64,000 nucleotides of DNA from Synechococcus sp. PROS-7-1. Lineage in GTDB: Bacteria > Cyanobacteriota > Cyanobacteriia > PCC-6307 > Cyanobiaceae. Made by a program: the position numbers and the translations under genes. The notes beneath the pieces were generated by a model. It had not been told where the DNA came from, ran no database searches, and worked only from the letters and a program-made list of their open reading frames with translations. Of this stretch, positions 11,025 to 17,254 are shown piece after piece. Each line of letters starts with the position of its first letter. Position 1 is the first letter of the stretch. The stretch covers positions 392,572-456,571 of the forward strand of contig NZ_CP047945.1 of NCBI RefSeq assembly GCF_014279795.1, in the 5' to 3' direction.

Positions 11025-12053
11025 ATGACCCAGGCTTTCGTACAACCTGAAATGCCTGCTGCGGAGGTTCGTTTGCGTTCTGTTCCCAAACAGTTCGTTG
11101 ACCCTCCCGCGGCCTGGAATCCAACGGTGGGCTTGTTTCTGGGCGGTTATGCCCTGGCTGCTCTCACCATCTGGGGCTGGTTTTCAGCTGGTTGGCCGTT
11201 GCCGGTGATGTTGGTCACTGGGTTTCTGGCGCTGCACCTGGAAGGAACCGTTGTTCACGATGCTTGCCATAAATCGGCCCATCCCGTGCCTTGGGTGAAC
11301 CAATTGATGGGGCATGGGTCGGCGTTGCTGCTGGGTTTCAGTTTTCCGGTTTTCACCCGTGTGCACCTCGAGCACCACGCCCATGTGAACGATCCGAAGA
11401 ATGATCCCGACCACATCGTGAGCACCTTTGGCCCGCTGTGGCTGATCGCTCCGCGATTTTTCTATCACGAGGTTTTTTTCTTTCAGCGCAAGCTCTGGAA
11501 GCGCTGGGAACTGATGCAGTGGGGCCTCGAGCGTGCCGTGTTCTTCACGATCGTCGCTGCTGCGGTCACCTTTGATTTCCTGCCCTTCATTTTCAACTGT
11601 TGGTTCGCACCGGCCCTGATGGTGGGTGTCACCCTCGGGCTCTTTTTCGATTACCTGCCGCATCGTCCCTTCACGTCCCGGAATCGTTGGACGAACGCCC
11701 GGATTTATCCAGGCAGGCTGATGAACTGGCTGATCATGGGCCAGAACTATCACCTCGTGCACCATCTCTGGCCTTCGGTGCCCTGGTTTGAGTACAAGCC
11801 CGCCTACGAGGCCACCAAACCCCTTCTGGATGCCAAAGGTTCACCGCAACGGCTTGGCATTTTTGAAACCCGTGCGGATGGGGCCAATTTCCTCTACGAC
11901 ATCCTTGTTGGGGTGCGCAGTCACAAGCACCGCAGGGGGAAGATGCGCCGCGCTGCCCGCTTTATCCCTGGCCGCGCTCTGCAGCGCGGTTGGTTGGGTT
12001 TTGTCGACCGCATTGCCATCAAAACCCAGCCACGCCGGCCTCACTCACCCTGA
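11025..12053 (+). CDS. crtR: beta-carotene hydroxylase CrtR
   Basis: A di-iron membrane hydroxylase that makes zeaxanthin from beta-carotene. The 342-residue protein has the three histidine clusters of the membrane fatty-acid-desaturase superfamily: HDACH (H78, H82), HLEHHAH (H114-H120) and NYHLVHHLWP near residue 247, between four or so membrane segments. Zeaxanthin is a major carotenoid of marine Synechococcus. The stop is one base from the stop of the convergent gatC. Confidence 0.94.
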   Translation: MTQAFVQPEMPAAEVRLRSVPKQFVDPPAAWNPTVGLFLGGYALAALTIWGWFSAGWPLPVMLVTGFLALHLEGTVVHDACHKSAHPVPWVNQLMGHGSALLLGFSFPVFTRVHLEHHAHVNDPKNDPDHIVSTFGPLWLIAPRFFYHEVFFFQRKLWKRWELMQWGLERAVFFTIVAAAVTFDFLPFIFNCWFAPALMVGVTLGLFFDYLPHRPFTSRNRWTNARIYPGRLMNWLIMGQNYHLVHHLWPSVPWFEYKPAYEATKPLLDAKGSPQRLGIFETRADGANFLYDILVGVRSHKHRRGKMRRAARFIPGRALQRGWLGFVDRIAIKTQPRRPHSP

Positions 12054-12054
12054 C

Positions 12055-12348
12055 TCATTCGGCCAGAATCTTCGGGACACGGAAGAAATCCCCTTCCCGA
12101 AGCGGGGCTTGATTGAGCAGATCGTCCCTCACTTCGGTGGCTTCGACGGTGTCTTCACGGGTGACGTTGACAACTTCCACAGCGCGGGTGGTTGCTGGCA
12201 CTCCCTCCGTATCAACGGCCTGCAGCTGGTCGACATAATCCAGGATCCGTTCCAGCTGTCCGGTGTAGGTGGCGATCGTGTCCTCAGGCAGATCGAGCCT
12301 GGCGAGATGGGCCACCTTGCGCACGTCGTCGGCCGTGATGTTGCTCAT
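12055..12348 (-). CDS. gatC: Asp/Glu-tRNA amidotransferase subunit C
   Basis: A 97-residue small subunit of GatCAB, which converts mischarged Glu-tRNA(Gln) (and Asp-tRNA(Asn)) to the amide form. It has the typical opening ([15 protein letters not shown]) and the [20 protein letters not shown] segment that wraps the GatA subunit. It overlaps the creatininase-family gene by 4 bases. gatA and gatB are not in the window. Confidence 0.95.
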   Translation of the reverse strand: MSNITADDVRKVAHLARLDLPEDTIATYTGQLERILDYVDQLQAVDTEGVPATTRAVEVVNVTREDTVEATEVRDDLLNQAPLREGDFFRVPKILAE

Positions 12349-13133
12349 GCGGCAGTGAGGAAAGTGCAGAGATCCTCGCGCAACGCCTCCGCGGCTGTGT
12401 TCAGCAACTCCTGACCATGCTCAGGTTTGGCGAGATAGGGATCGGATCCCATGCGGCCATCGGGGTGGCGGCGGCGGAAGTCCTGCGGACCATGAATGGC
12501 CCCGCAGGGTGCGGCCTCGGGCAGGGGGCGCTGCTTCTCCTGCAGGCAGCGATGCAGATGCAAGGTGACGGCGATTTCGCTGGGGGTGGCGTGTTGCCCT
12601 TCACGTTCTCCGTAGAGCTCCCTGGCGCGGCGCATCACAGGCCCGGCCATGAACCAGTTGGACAGCTTGCAGCGCAGCCTGGGCGCTACCTCGAGGCCGC
12701 GGCTGGCCGCAGTGCCGTAGGCCTGGGCAAAGGCGGCCCTGGCGGTGGCGATGTTGCCTCCGTGCCCATTCACCACCAAGATCCGCTCGAATCCATGGGT
12801 GGCTAGGGAGAGCACAAGATCGTGGAGCACCGCCAGGAGCGTGGCGGGTTGCAGGCTCATGGTGCCGGCAAAGCCGAGGTGGTGCTCGGCCATGCCGAAG
12901 GCTTGAACCGGCGTGACCAGCACACCGCTGCGTCGTCCTAGTTCGAGAGCGACGGCTTCAGCGGTGAGCGCATCAGTTCCAATGGCGCCGGTTGGCCCGT
13001 GCTGCTCGGTGGAACCCAGGGGGATGATCACACCTTTGCAGGTTTGCAGGTACTGGTCCACATCCGGCCAGCTCTGCAGAGCCAAGCGAATGGAATCGGA
13101 ATGATCCACCGGGCCGGGGAGCGAAGGGGTCAT
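12345..13133 (-). CDS. creatininase/creatinine amidohydrolase family protein
   Basis: A 262-residue metal-dependent amidohydrolase of the creatininase family. Metal-binding residues are visible in [20 protein letters not shown] (Glu, His, Asp), in the histidine of [16 protein letters not shown] and in [12 protein letters not shown]. Cyanobacterial homologues are of uncertain substrate; members of the family act on creatinine or on formamide intermediates of cofactor synthesis. It overlaps gatC by an ATGA, so the two are likely co-transcribed. Confidence 0.86.
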   Translation of the reverse strand: MTPSLPGPVDHSDSIRLALQSWPDVDQYLQTCKGVIIPLGSTEQHGPTGAIGTDALTAEAVALELGRRSGVLVTPVQAFGMAEHHLGFAGTMSLQPATLLAVLHDLVLSLATHGFERILVVNGHGGNIATARAAFAQAYGTAASRGLEVAPRLRCKLSNWFMAGPVMRRARELYGEREGQHATPSEIAVTLHLHRCLQEKQRPLPEAAPCGAIHGPQDFRRRHPDGRMGSDPYLAKPEHGQELLNTAAEALREDLCTFLTAA

Positions 13134-13165
13134 GCCTTCCTGACGACTGACGTTGATCCTGGCGC

Positions 13166-13309
13166 TCAGTGGGCGGTGCCGTTGCCGTCGTACTGATCGG
13201 TGTTGTAGTACCCACCCCTGGTGCCGAAGTAGAGGGTGGCCAGCACGAACAGGCCACTGCCGAAGAGCAGAACCGTACCCAGGTTGAATCCGGAGAGGGC
13301 GGCGTCCAT
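13166..13309 (-). CDS. small single-span membrane protein
   Basis: A 47-residue protein with one hydrophobic helix (LGTVLLFGSGLFVLATLYFG) followed by a polar tail TRGGYYNTDQYDGNGTAH. A helix followed by an aromatic GGYY...D.YDG tail resembles small photosynthetic-complex subunits, such as those of the NDH-1 complex or the photosystems, but I cannot name it securely. The start 4 bases downstream of yhhQ's stop suggests co-transcription with yhhQ. Confidence 0.6.
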   Translation of the reverse strand: MDAALSGFNLGTVLLFGSGLFVLATLYFGTRGGYYNTDQYDGNGTAH

Positions 13310-13313
13310 CTGA

Positions 13314-14090
13314 TTACATCCTTTCGTTCAAGCCTGGCAGGGATGCGTTCGATGTCACGCCCTGCATGATCGGATCGTCACTTCCGCCGATTTCGCTGCC
13401 TGTGCGAGGCACAGCCAGCCACTGGCGCAGCCAGCCGGTGATCCAGACGAAGGGCATGGTGTCGATCAGTGCAGCCATGGCCTTGAAGAGATAGCCGCTG
13501 GCGATGAATGACACCAGCTGGGGAGCCACGGGTTCCCCGGGGCGTACGGGGAGTACGCCGGAGGCGTAGTGGCTGATCAGCACCACAGCGCTGGTGTCCA
13601 CCAGCTGACTCACCAGGGTTGAGCCGTTGTTGCGCAGCCAGAGAGCCCGTCCGCCGCTGAACTGTTTCCAGAAGTGGAAGAGGCGCACGTCCACGAACTG
13701 GGCCGTGAGATAGGCCGCCATGGAGGCCAAGACGGAGCCGAAGGCCAGTCTCTGGATTTCGAAGAATGTGGAATCCGGGGCTCCTTCAACACCGGGGAGC
13801 AATCCGCCCAGCCAGAGGATCAGCACGACCCAGCCGTTGAGAAGCAGACCAACCCACACCACCTGGCCGGCTCTCTTCTCACCCCACAACTCACTGATCA
13901 GATCCGTGCACAGAAATGTGATCGGATAGGGCAAGGCGCCAACGGCCACCACGATCGGCCACGACCCGATGTGTCCCAGTTCGAGGAAGCGAGTGAGCCC
14001 AAGGATGTTGAGCATCCCCAGGGTGCCGAGGAACAGCCCTGCAAGAGCCAGAAAGACAAAGTCGCGGCGTGCCTGGATTGAGGCGTTCAT
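13314..14090 (-). CDS. yhhQ: queuosine precursor transporter (YhhQ/VUT family)
   Basis: About 258 residues with six or so membrane segments. The DUF165/VUT pattern is clear: PYPITFLCTDLISELWGEKRA near residue 60 and the charged pair DVRLFHFWK. The family imports queuosine precursors (preQ0/preQ1). The ATG at 14090 (MNASIQARRDF) is preferred; an in-frame ATG at 14102 is possible. This is the last normal gene before the lanthipeptide island. Confidence 0.85.
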   Translation of the reverse strand: MNASIQARRDFVFLALAGLFLGTLGMLNILGLTRFLELGHIGSWPIVVAVGALPYPITFLCTDLISELWGEKRAGQVVWVGLLLNGWVVLILWLGGLLPGVEGAPDSTFFEIQRLAFGSVLASMAAYLTAQFVDVRLFHFWKQFSGGRALWLRNNGSTLVSQLVDTSAVVLISHYASGVLPVRPGEPVAPQLVSFIASGYLFKAMAALIDTMPFVWITGWLRQWLAVPRTGSEIGGSDDPIMQGVTSNASLPGLNERM

Positions 14091-14212
14091 CGCTGCGAGC
14101 ATGGGGATCGAAATGCAGCCTGGCGGCAGTTTGCTCTCCTGTCACCACTCCAGAAGACTGGAAATGATGCGATGGAGGGATGGTCATCGCCTTGTTTGAA
14201 TTCTCTCCTCTG

Positions 14213-14310
14213 GCCCAAGCCTTCTTTGCCCGCCCTGCCGAGCTGGTCGCCCCCGACCTGACTGGTTGCAGGTTGGTGAAACGCCAAGAGAGTGGCGCGT
14301 CGCTGTGGGG
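14213..14310 (+). pseudogene. mpg 5' fragment 1
   Basis: About 98 bases match codons roughly 19-50 of the intact mpg gene at 31,343. The translation reads [18 protein letters not shown] then [10 protein letters not shown], with the frame still open. After GGGG the match to mpg stops abruptly and an unrelated repeated segment begins. It lacks all catalytic residues, so it cannot make an active glycosylase. Confidence 0.85.
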
Positions 14311-14512
14311 CTCAAGGATGCTCAAGCGATTGGTGGAGACAAGAGGTGCTCACAGAAGCAAGAGAAAGCGTGTCTTACCAGGGCAGCAACAACTGCCTTT
14401 TGCATTTGATTGTCGCCTCAATCAAATCCCAGACGAGTGGCATCAGGTGGCGGTGAGATTTAGAAGAGCAAATGGCATCCGTGATAGCGATAGAGAGCGA
14501 TGTTATTGGTGA
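14311..14512 (+). repeat. mosaic repeat copy 1 (partner at 28,080-28,281)
   Basis: A 202-base segment of unknown origin joined directly to an mpg 5' fragment. The same junction and segment recur at 28,080-28,281 without indels. The open frame continues from the mpg fragment and gives a basic peptide (RMLKRLVE, then [11 protein letters not shown], then [13 protein letters not shown]). By hand count, 10 of about 65 codons differ in amino acid and about 8 differ silently, so purifying selection is not evident. I do not recognise the parent gene. Confidence 0.75.
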
Positions 14513-14691
14513 ATGTGTTGAAGGAATAAGGGTAGAAGTTAGGAGAAAGTATTGAGGATGGTTTTGGTGTGCCTTGAGTTTTTGTTGTGATGCACTGAGT
14601 GCCTTGATGGGGCTGTAGTTAGGCTGCGTTGATGGCGATGGTGCCAGGCATTGAAGGCTGAATGATGGCTCTTGGTGGTCTATTGAAAATA
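14513..14691. other. gene-free spacer with part of a duplicated module
   Basis: I find no convincing gene. The right half (from about 14,634) carries the recurring GTGCCAGGCAT element. From about 14,659 it carries a stretch that reappears almost unchanged at 30,341-30,417, downstream of another precursor gene. The left half is A/G-rich and featureless to me. Confidence 0.5.
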
Positions 14692-14720
14692 TAAAAAAAC
14701 CCCTACGACTGCAGGGGCTC
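14692..14720 (-). terminator. terminator of precursor A
   Basis: The palindrome CCCCTACGACTGCAGGGG is preceded on the plus strand by seven A's, so on the minus strand it is a hairpin followed by a T run. It lies about 50 bases after the stop of precursor A. The same hairpin follows precursor G. Confidence 0.8.
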
Positions 14721-14743
14721 TAGAGGATTAGGATGGCTAAGAG

Positions 14744-14756
14744 CCCCCCCCCCCCC
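14744..14756. repeat. poly-C tract (13 C)
   Basis: A 13-base run of C on the plus strand, 11 bases past the stop codon of precursor A and before its terminator. Runs of this length are prone to slippage. It lies in the 3' untranslated part, so no reading frame would change. Confidence 0.9.
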
Positions 14757-14767
14757 GTAAATAGGAA

Positions 14768-15049
14768 CTAATATTCCGGCACAATCACAGTGCAGCTGCG
14801 TATTGAAGAAATGAAACAGTCCCCAGCAGTAATATGATTTCCTGCAGCTCTCCCTGCAGCTACGCCTTCAAGCTCCTCTTCTGATACCTCTGCCTGAGCC
14901 CTCTTTAACTCCTCAGCAGAAATCACAAACCCCTCAGCCTTAGCAATCGCCACCACCGCATCCGCATCACCAGCTGCCTTCAGCTTCTCTTGAAGACCAG
15001 CATCAGCTTTAACGGCTTCCAGGAAAGCTTTGAGTTGCTCTTCTGACAT
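14768..15049 (-). CDS. lanthipeptide precursor A (prochlorosin type)
   Basis: A 93-residue precursor. The Nif11-type leader opens [18 protein letters not shown] and runs to [11 protein letters not shown]. The core is about 27 residues, starts [13 protein letters not shown], and has two cysteines (core 12 and 20), Thr8, Ser15, Ser16, Ser19 and Thr21, enough for two thioether rings. The usual Gly-Gly cut site is replaced by AAGRAAG, so cleavage could follow either AG. Its upstream region matches precursor H, while its leader 3' half and terminator match precursor G. The substrate role for the LanM at 17,255 is inferred from leader type and proximity. Confidence 0.88.
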   Translation of the reverse strand: MSEEQLKAFLEAVKADAGLQEKLKAAGDADAVVAIAKAEGFVISAEELKRAQAEVSEEELEGVAAGRAAGNHITAGDCFISSIRSCTVIVPEY

Positions 15050-15112
15050 TGCCGCGCTGTGAGTGGGTGTGATGCCTCCACTTTGGGTCATCCACAGCTT
15101 GATGTCAGCAGG

Positions 15113-15598
15113 ATGAATAAAGACCTGCAAGCCACTCCTATAGCCACCCAGCCCATCACCCAAGACTTCCCAGCCCTCCCCCAGAGCTTCTTCTGCCGCC
15201 CTGCCGAGCTGGTCGCCCCCGACCTGATTGGTTGCAGGTTGGTGAAACGCCAAGAGAGTGGCGAGTTGCTCTGGGGCGTGATTGTGGAAACGGAGGCGTA
15301 TTCGCTGGAGGAGCCTGCCTGCCACGGCTATCGGCGCAGGAGCCCTCAAAACGAAACGCTCTTTGGCGAGCCAGGGAGGTTTTATGTGTATGTGAGCTAT
15401 GGCATTCACCACTGCGTGAATGTGGTGACTGATCGCGCCGAGTGGGCCAATGGTGTGTTGCTCAGGGCTGTGGCCCTGCCTGGTGAGCCTGAGCGTGTGG
15501 CAGCGGGACCTGGGCTACTGGCTCGTCGCTTCGGGATCGACCGGCAGATGGATGGTTGTTCCGCCTGCTCCGGGCAGGATCTCTTCAGTAGGGCTTAA
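15113..15598 (+). pseudogene. mpg copy truncated at the 3' end
   Basis: Nearly identical to the first two thirds of the intact mpg (31,343-31,814), from the ATG through CSGQDL. The match breaks at about 15,584 and a short unrelated tail FSRA and stop follow. About 161 residues remain of 236, and the last third of the glycosylase fold is missing. It is divergent from precursor A with the same 63-base spacing that mpg has to precursor H, so precursor and mpg 5' part were duplicated together. Confidence 0.88.
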
Positions 15599-15800
15599 GA
15601 ATTGACGGACCTGGCTGTGCAGTGGTTTGAAATGTATGCGATTTGGTTGGCAGTAAAAGCAGATCAATATCTGCATGTGTGGTGGGCGATAGTGCCAGGT
15701 TCTAGGGGTTATTTTGATCCTTTAAGGGTGTGTGAAGGGCTAAGGATTCAGTGTATGGCAGAGGTTTTGATAAGGTAAATTGTAATAAAATGCATGCTTT
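15599..15800. other. gene-free spacer
   Basis: No convincing gene or RNA. It contains one copy of the short recurring motif GGGCGATAGTGCCAGGT (about 15,687-15,703), seen also at 16,173, and is A+T richer than the flanks. It follows the truncated mpg copy and precedes the tandem repeat at the end of precursor B. Confidence 0.5.
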
Positions 15801-15892
15801 AAGCGGTGTATAAAACCGAGCACACATACTCTATTGCACGAGCACGAAGCGGTGTATAAAACCAACACCCCGCTCTTTATTGCACGAGCACG
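15801..15892. repeat. 46-base tandem duplication across the core of precursor B
   Basis: Two direct units, 15,801-15,846 and 15,847-15,892. The outer parts (17 bases at one end, 15 at the other) are identical, while the middle 14 bases differ at most positions. Because 46 is not a multiple of three, the second unit is read in another frame and supplies the stop codon at 15,831. Confidence 0.9.
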
Positions 15893-16091
15893 CCGCCCCT
15901 GCCACGCTCTCCAGCTCGTCTTCTGAAGCCTCTACCTGCGCGATATTCAGCTCCTCAGCAGAAATCATAAAACCCGCAGTTTTCGCAATCGCTACAACAG
16001 CATTCGCATCCCCTGCCGCCTTCAGCTTCTCCTGGAGCCCTGCATCCGTCTTGATGGCTTCCAGGAATGCTTTGAGTTGCTCTTCTGACAT
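15831..16091 (-). CDS. lanthipeptide precursor B (prochlorosin type)
   Basis: An 86-residue precursor with leader [18 protein letters not shown] through SEDELESVAGA and core ACSCNKERGVGFIHRFVLVQ. The core has only two cysteines, close together (CSC), and one Ser between them, so at most one small ring can form within it unless leader-proximal residues take part. The normal GG is replaced by GA. The 3' end lies in a 46-base tandem duplication that shifts the frame, so this core may be newly formed or decayed. The upstream region resembles those of E and G. Confidence 0.82.
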   Translation of the reverse strand: MSEEQLKAFLEAIKTDAGLQEKLKAAGDANAVVAIAKTAGFMISAEELNIAQVEASEDELESVAGAACSCNKERGVGFIHRFVLVQ

Positions 16092-16151
16092 GGGGGCTTG
16101 TGGGGCTACACCCTGATTTTTTAGGAATCGTCGGCTGGGAGGACTGTAGGT

Positions 16152-16176
16152 AATACAAAGCCCGCTAAGTGCGGGC
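16152..16176 (-). terminator. terminator of precursor C
   Basis: The hairpin GCCCGCTAAGTGCGGGC has a perfect 6-base stem. Read on the minus strand it is followed by TTTGTATTA. It lies about 63 bases past the stop of precursor C and just before the start of precursor B. Confidence 0.75.
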
Positions 16177-16238
16177 GATGGTGCCAGGTATTGGGCCTGG
16201 TTCTTGAACTAACAGCGCCTTTGCATCCTTGTTGAGGG

Positions 16239-16487
16239 TTACAAACACCCGAATGTCCCAACACTATTAATGCTCCAAGGGCTGCAGCCACCGCCAGAGA
16301 CGTGTTCGAGCTCTTCTTCGGAGATCTCCGATCGAGATCTGTTCAAATCATCAGCAGAAATCATGAATCCAGCCTCTTTAGCCGTGGCAGCTACTGCGTC
16401 AGGATTGCTCGCTGCTTTGAGCTTCTCCTGAAGGCTGGTGTCTGTCTTGACCTTTTCGAGGAAGGCCTTGAGTTGTTCTTCTGACAT
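16239..16487 (-). CDS. lanthipeptide precursor C (prochlorosin type)
   Basis: An 82-residue precursor. The leader, [18 protein letters not shown] to SEEELEHVSGG, is the most divergent of the seven (SNPDAVAATAKEAGFMISADD). The core after Gly-Gly is GCSPWSINSVGTFGCL, with Cys2 and Cys15 and Ser3, Ser6, Ser9 and Thr12 available for dehydration. One near-terminal and one inner ring are plausible. It lies closest to lanM of the left group. Confidence 0.88.
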   Translation of the reverse strand: MSEEQLKAFLEKVKTDTSLQEKLKAASNPDAVAATAKEAGFMISADDLNRSRSEISEEELEHVSGGGCSPWSINSVGTFGCL

Positions 16488-16604
16488 CGCTTTGAGTGGG
16501 CGAGGTACTGCAGCCTCAATTTTGGTCAATGCATGGCCAGGTGTCAGCAGGGTGGCGTGAGATCCAAGCAAGACAGCCATTGCCCTATCCACCACGTCTC
16601 AACG

Positions 16605-16614
16605 CCCCCCCCCC
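16605..16614. repeat. poly-C tract (10 C)
   Basis: Ten consecutive C's on the plus strand between precursor C and mpg fragment 3. This is the second such tract in the island. Confidence 0.85.
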
Positions 16615-16621
16615 AGCGTTC

Positions 16622-16870
16622 CCCTAGGCAATCTTCTCCCGCCCTGCTGAGCTGGTCGCCCCCGACCTCATCGGTTGCCTGCTGGTGAAACGCCAAGAGG
16701 GCGGCAGCTTGCTTTGGGACGTGATTGTGGAAGCGGAGGCGTATTCGCAGGAGGAGCCTGCTTGCCATGGCTATCGGCGCAGGGGCCCTCAAAACGAAAC
16801 GCTGTTTGGTGAGCCAGGGCGGTTTTATGTTTATGTGAGCTATGGGCATTCAACACGGCATCAATGTGGT
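16622..16870 (+). pseudogene. mpg 5' fragment 3
   Basis: About 250 bases match mpg codons roughly 20-105 ([20 protein letters not shown], then [18 protein letters not shown]). An extra G in TATGGGCATTC shifts the frame at the catalytic-domain motif YGIHHCVN, and the similarity ends shortly after. This is a decayed piece, more diverged from mpg than the 15,113 copy and so probably older. Confidence 0.85.
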
Positions 16871-16962
16871 CTTCCTTCCCCCACCTGCAGTCACGAGTCC
16901 TAATTAAGTCTGGAAGCCGCTGCTAGCGATAGGCCTCCCTAAGTACGCTCTGGTTGTGAAAT

Positions 16963-17082
16963 ATGGCAAGGCTTGACAGTGACGCCAGTGTTGATAGTTC
17001 ACCTGCTGATATGAACCATAAATATCAGATCGCTCCTGAGACAGGTGAAGTCTTTGGTCGTTTCTTGGGAAACGCCAAATAA
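16963..17082 (+). CDS. possible small protein (39 residues)
   Basis: An ATG-started frame whose translation opens MARLDSDASVDSSPADMNHK and ends GEVFGRFLGNAK. It is polar, has no cysteine and no Nif11 leader. Seven bases after its stop is a perfect 7-base hairpin. Composition looks protein-like, but there is no good Shine-Dalgarno and I recognise no family. It may be chance. Confidence 0.25.
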   Translation: MARLDSDASVDSSPADMNHKYQIAPETGEVFGRFLGNAK

Positions 17083-17088
17083 GTGTTA

Positions 17089-17106
17089 CACCGACGGTTG
17101 TCGGTG
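17089..17106. other. strong stem-loop upstream of lanM
   Basis: CACCGAC and GTCGGTG form a perfect 7-base stem with a GGTT loop. No T run follows on the plus strand, so a simple terminator is unlikely. It may shape the lanM 5' leader or end a short upstream transcript. Confidence 0.5.
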
Positions 17107-17254
17107 GTCTCTCTCGGGCCTATTAAGCATGAGAAAAGGGACCTCCCACCTCTTCCTAACGTATCTCTGATCGCTCGAGATGCGTACTCGGGATCGATCG
17201 GGGTTTGCCGGAGGCCAAGGGCCTCTTCTATTGCTTCGTGCCGCACTCGACTGA

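Larger units (their letters stand above)
16871..17254. other. lanM upstream region
   Basis: 384 bases between the mpg fragment and the lanM start. It contains a weak 39-codon reading frame (16,963-17,082), a strong hairpin at 17,089-17,106, and a 150-base leader before lanM without an obvious ribosome-binding site. I cannot assign a promoter with confidence. Confidence 0.45.

Noticed and set aside
16685-16903. Plus-strand frame that looks like an mpg protein
   Set aside because: It is only the surviving part of mpg fragment 3, with a frameshift at the YGIHHC motif and no 3' half.
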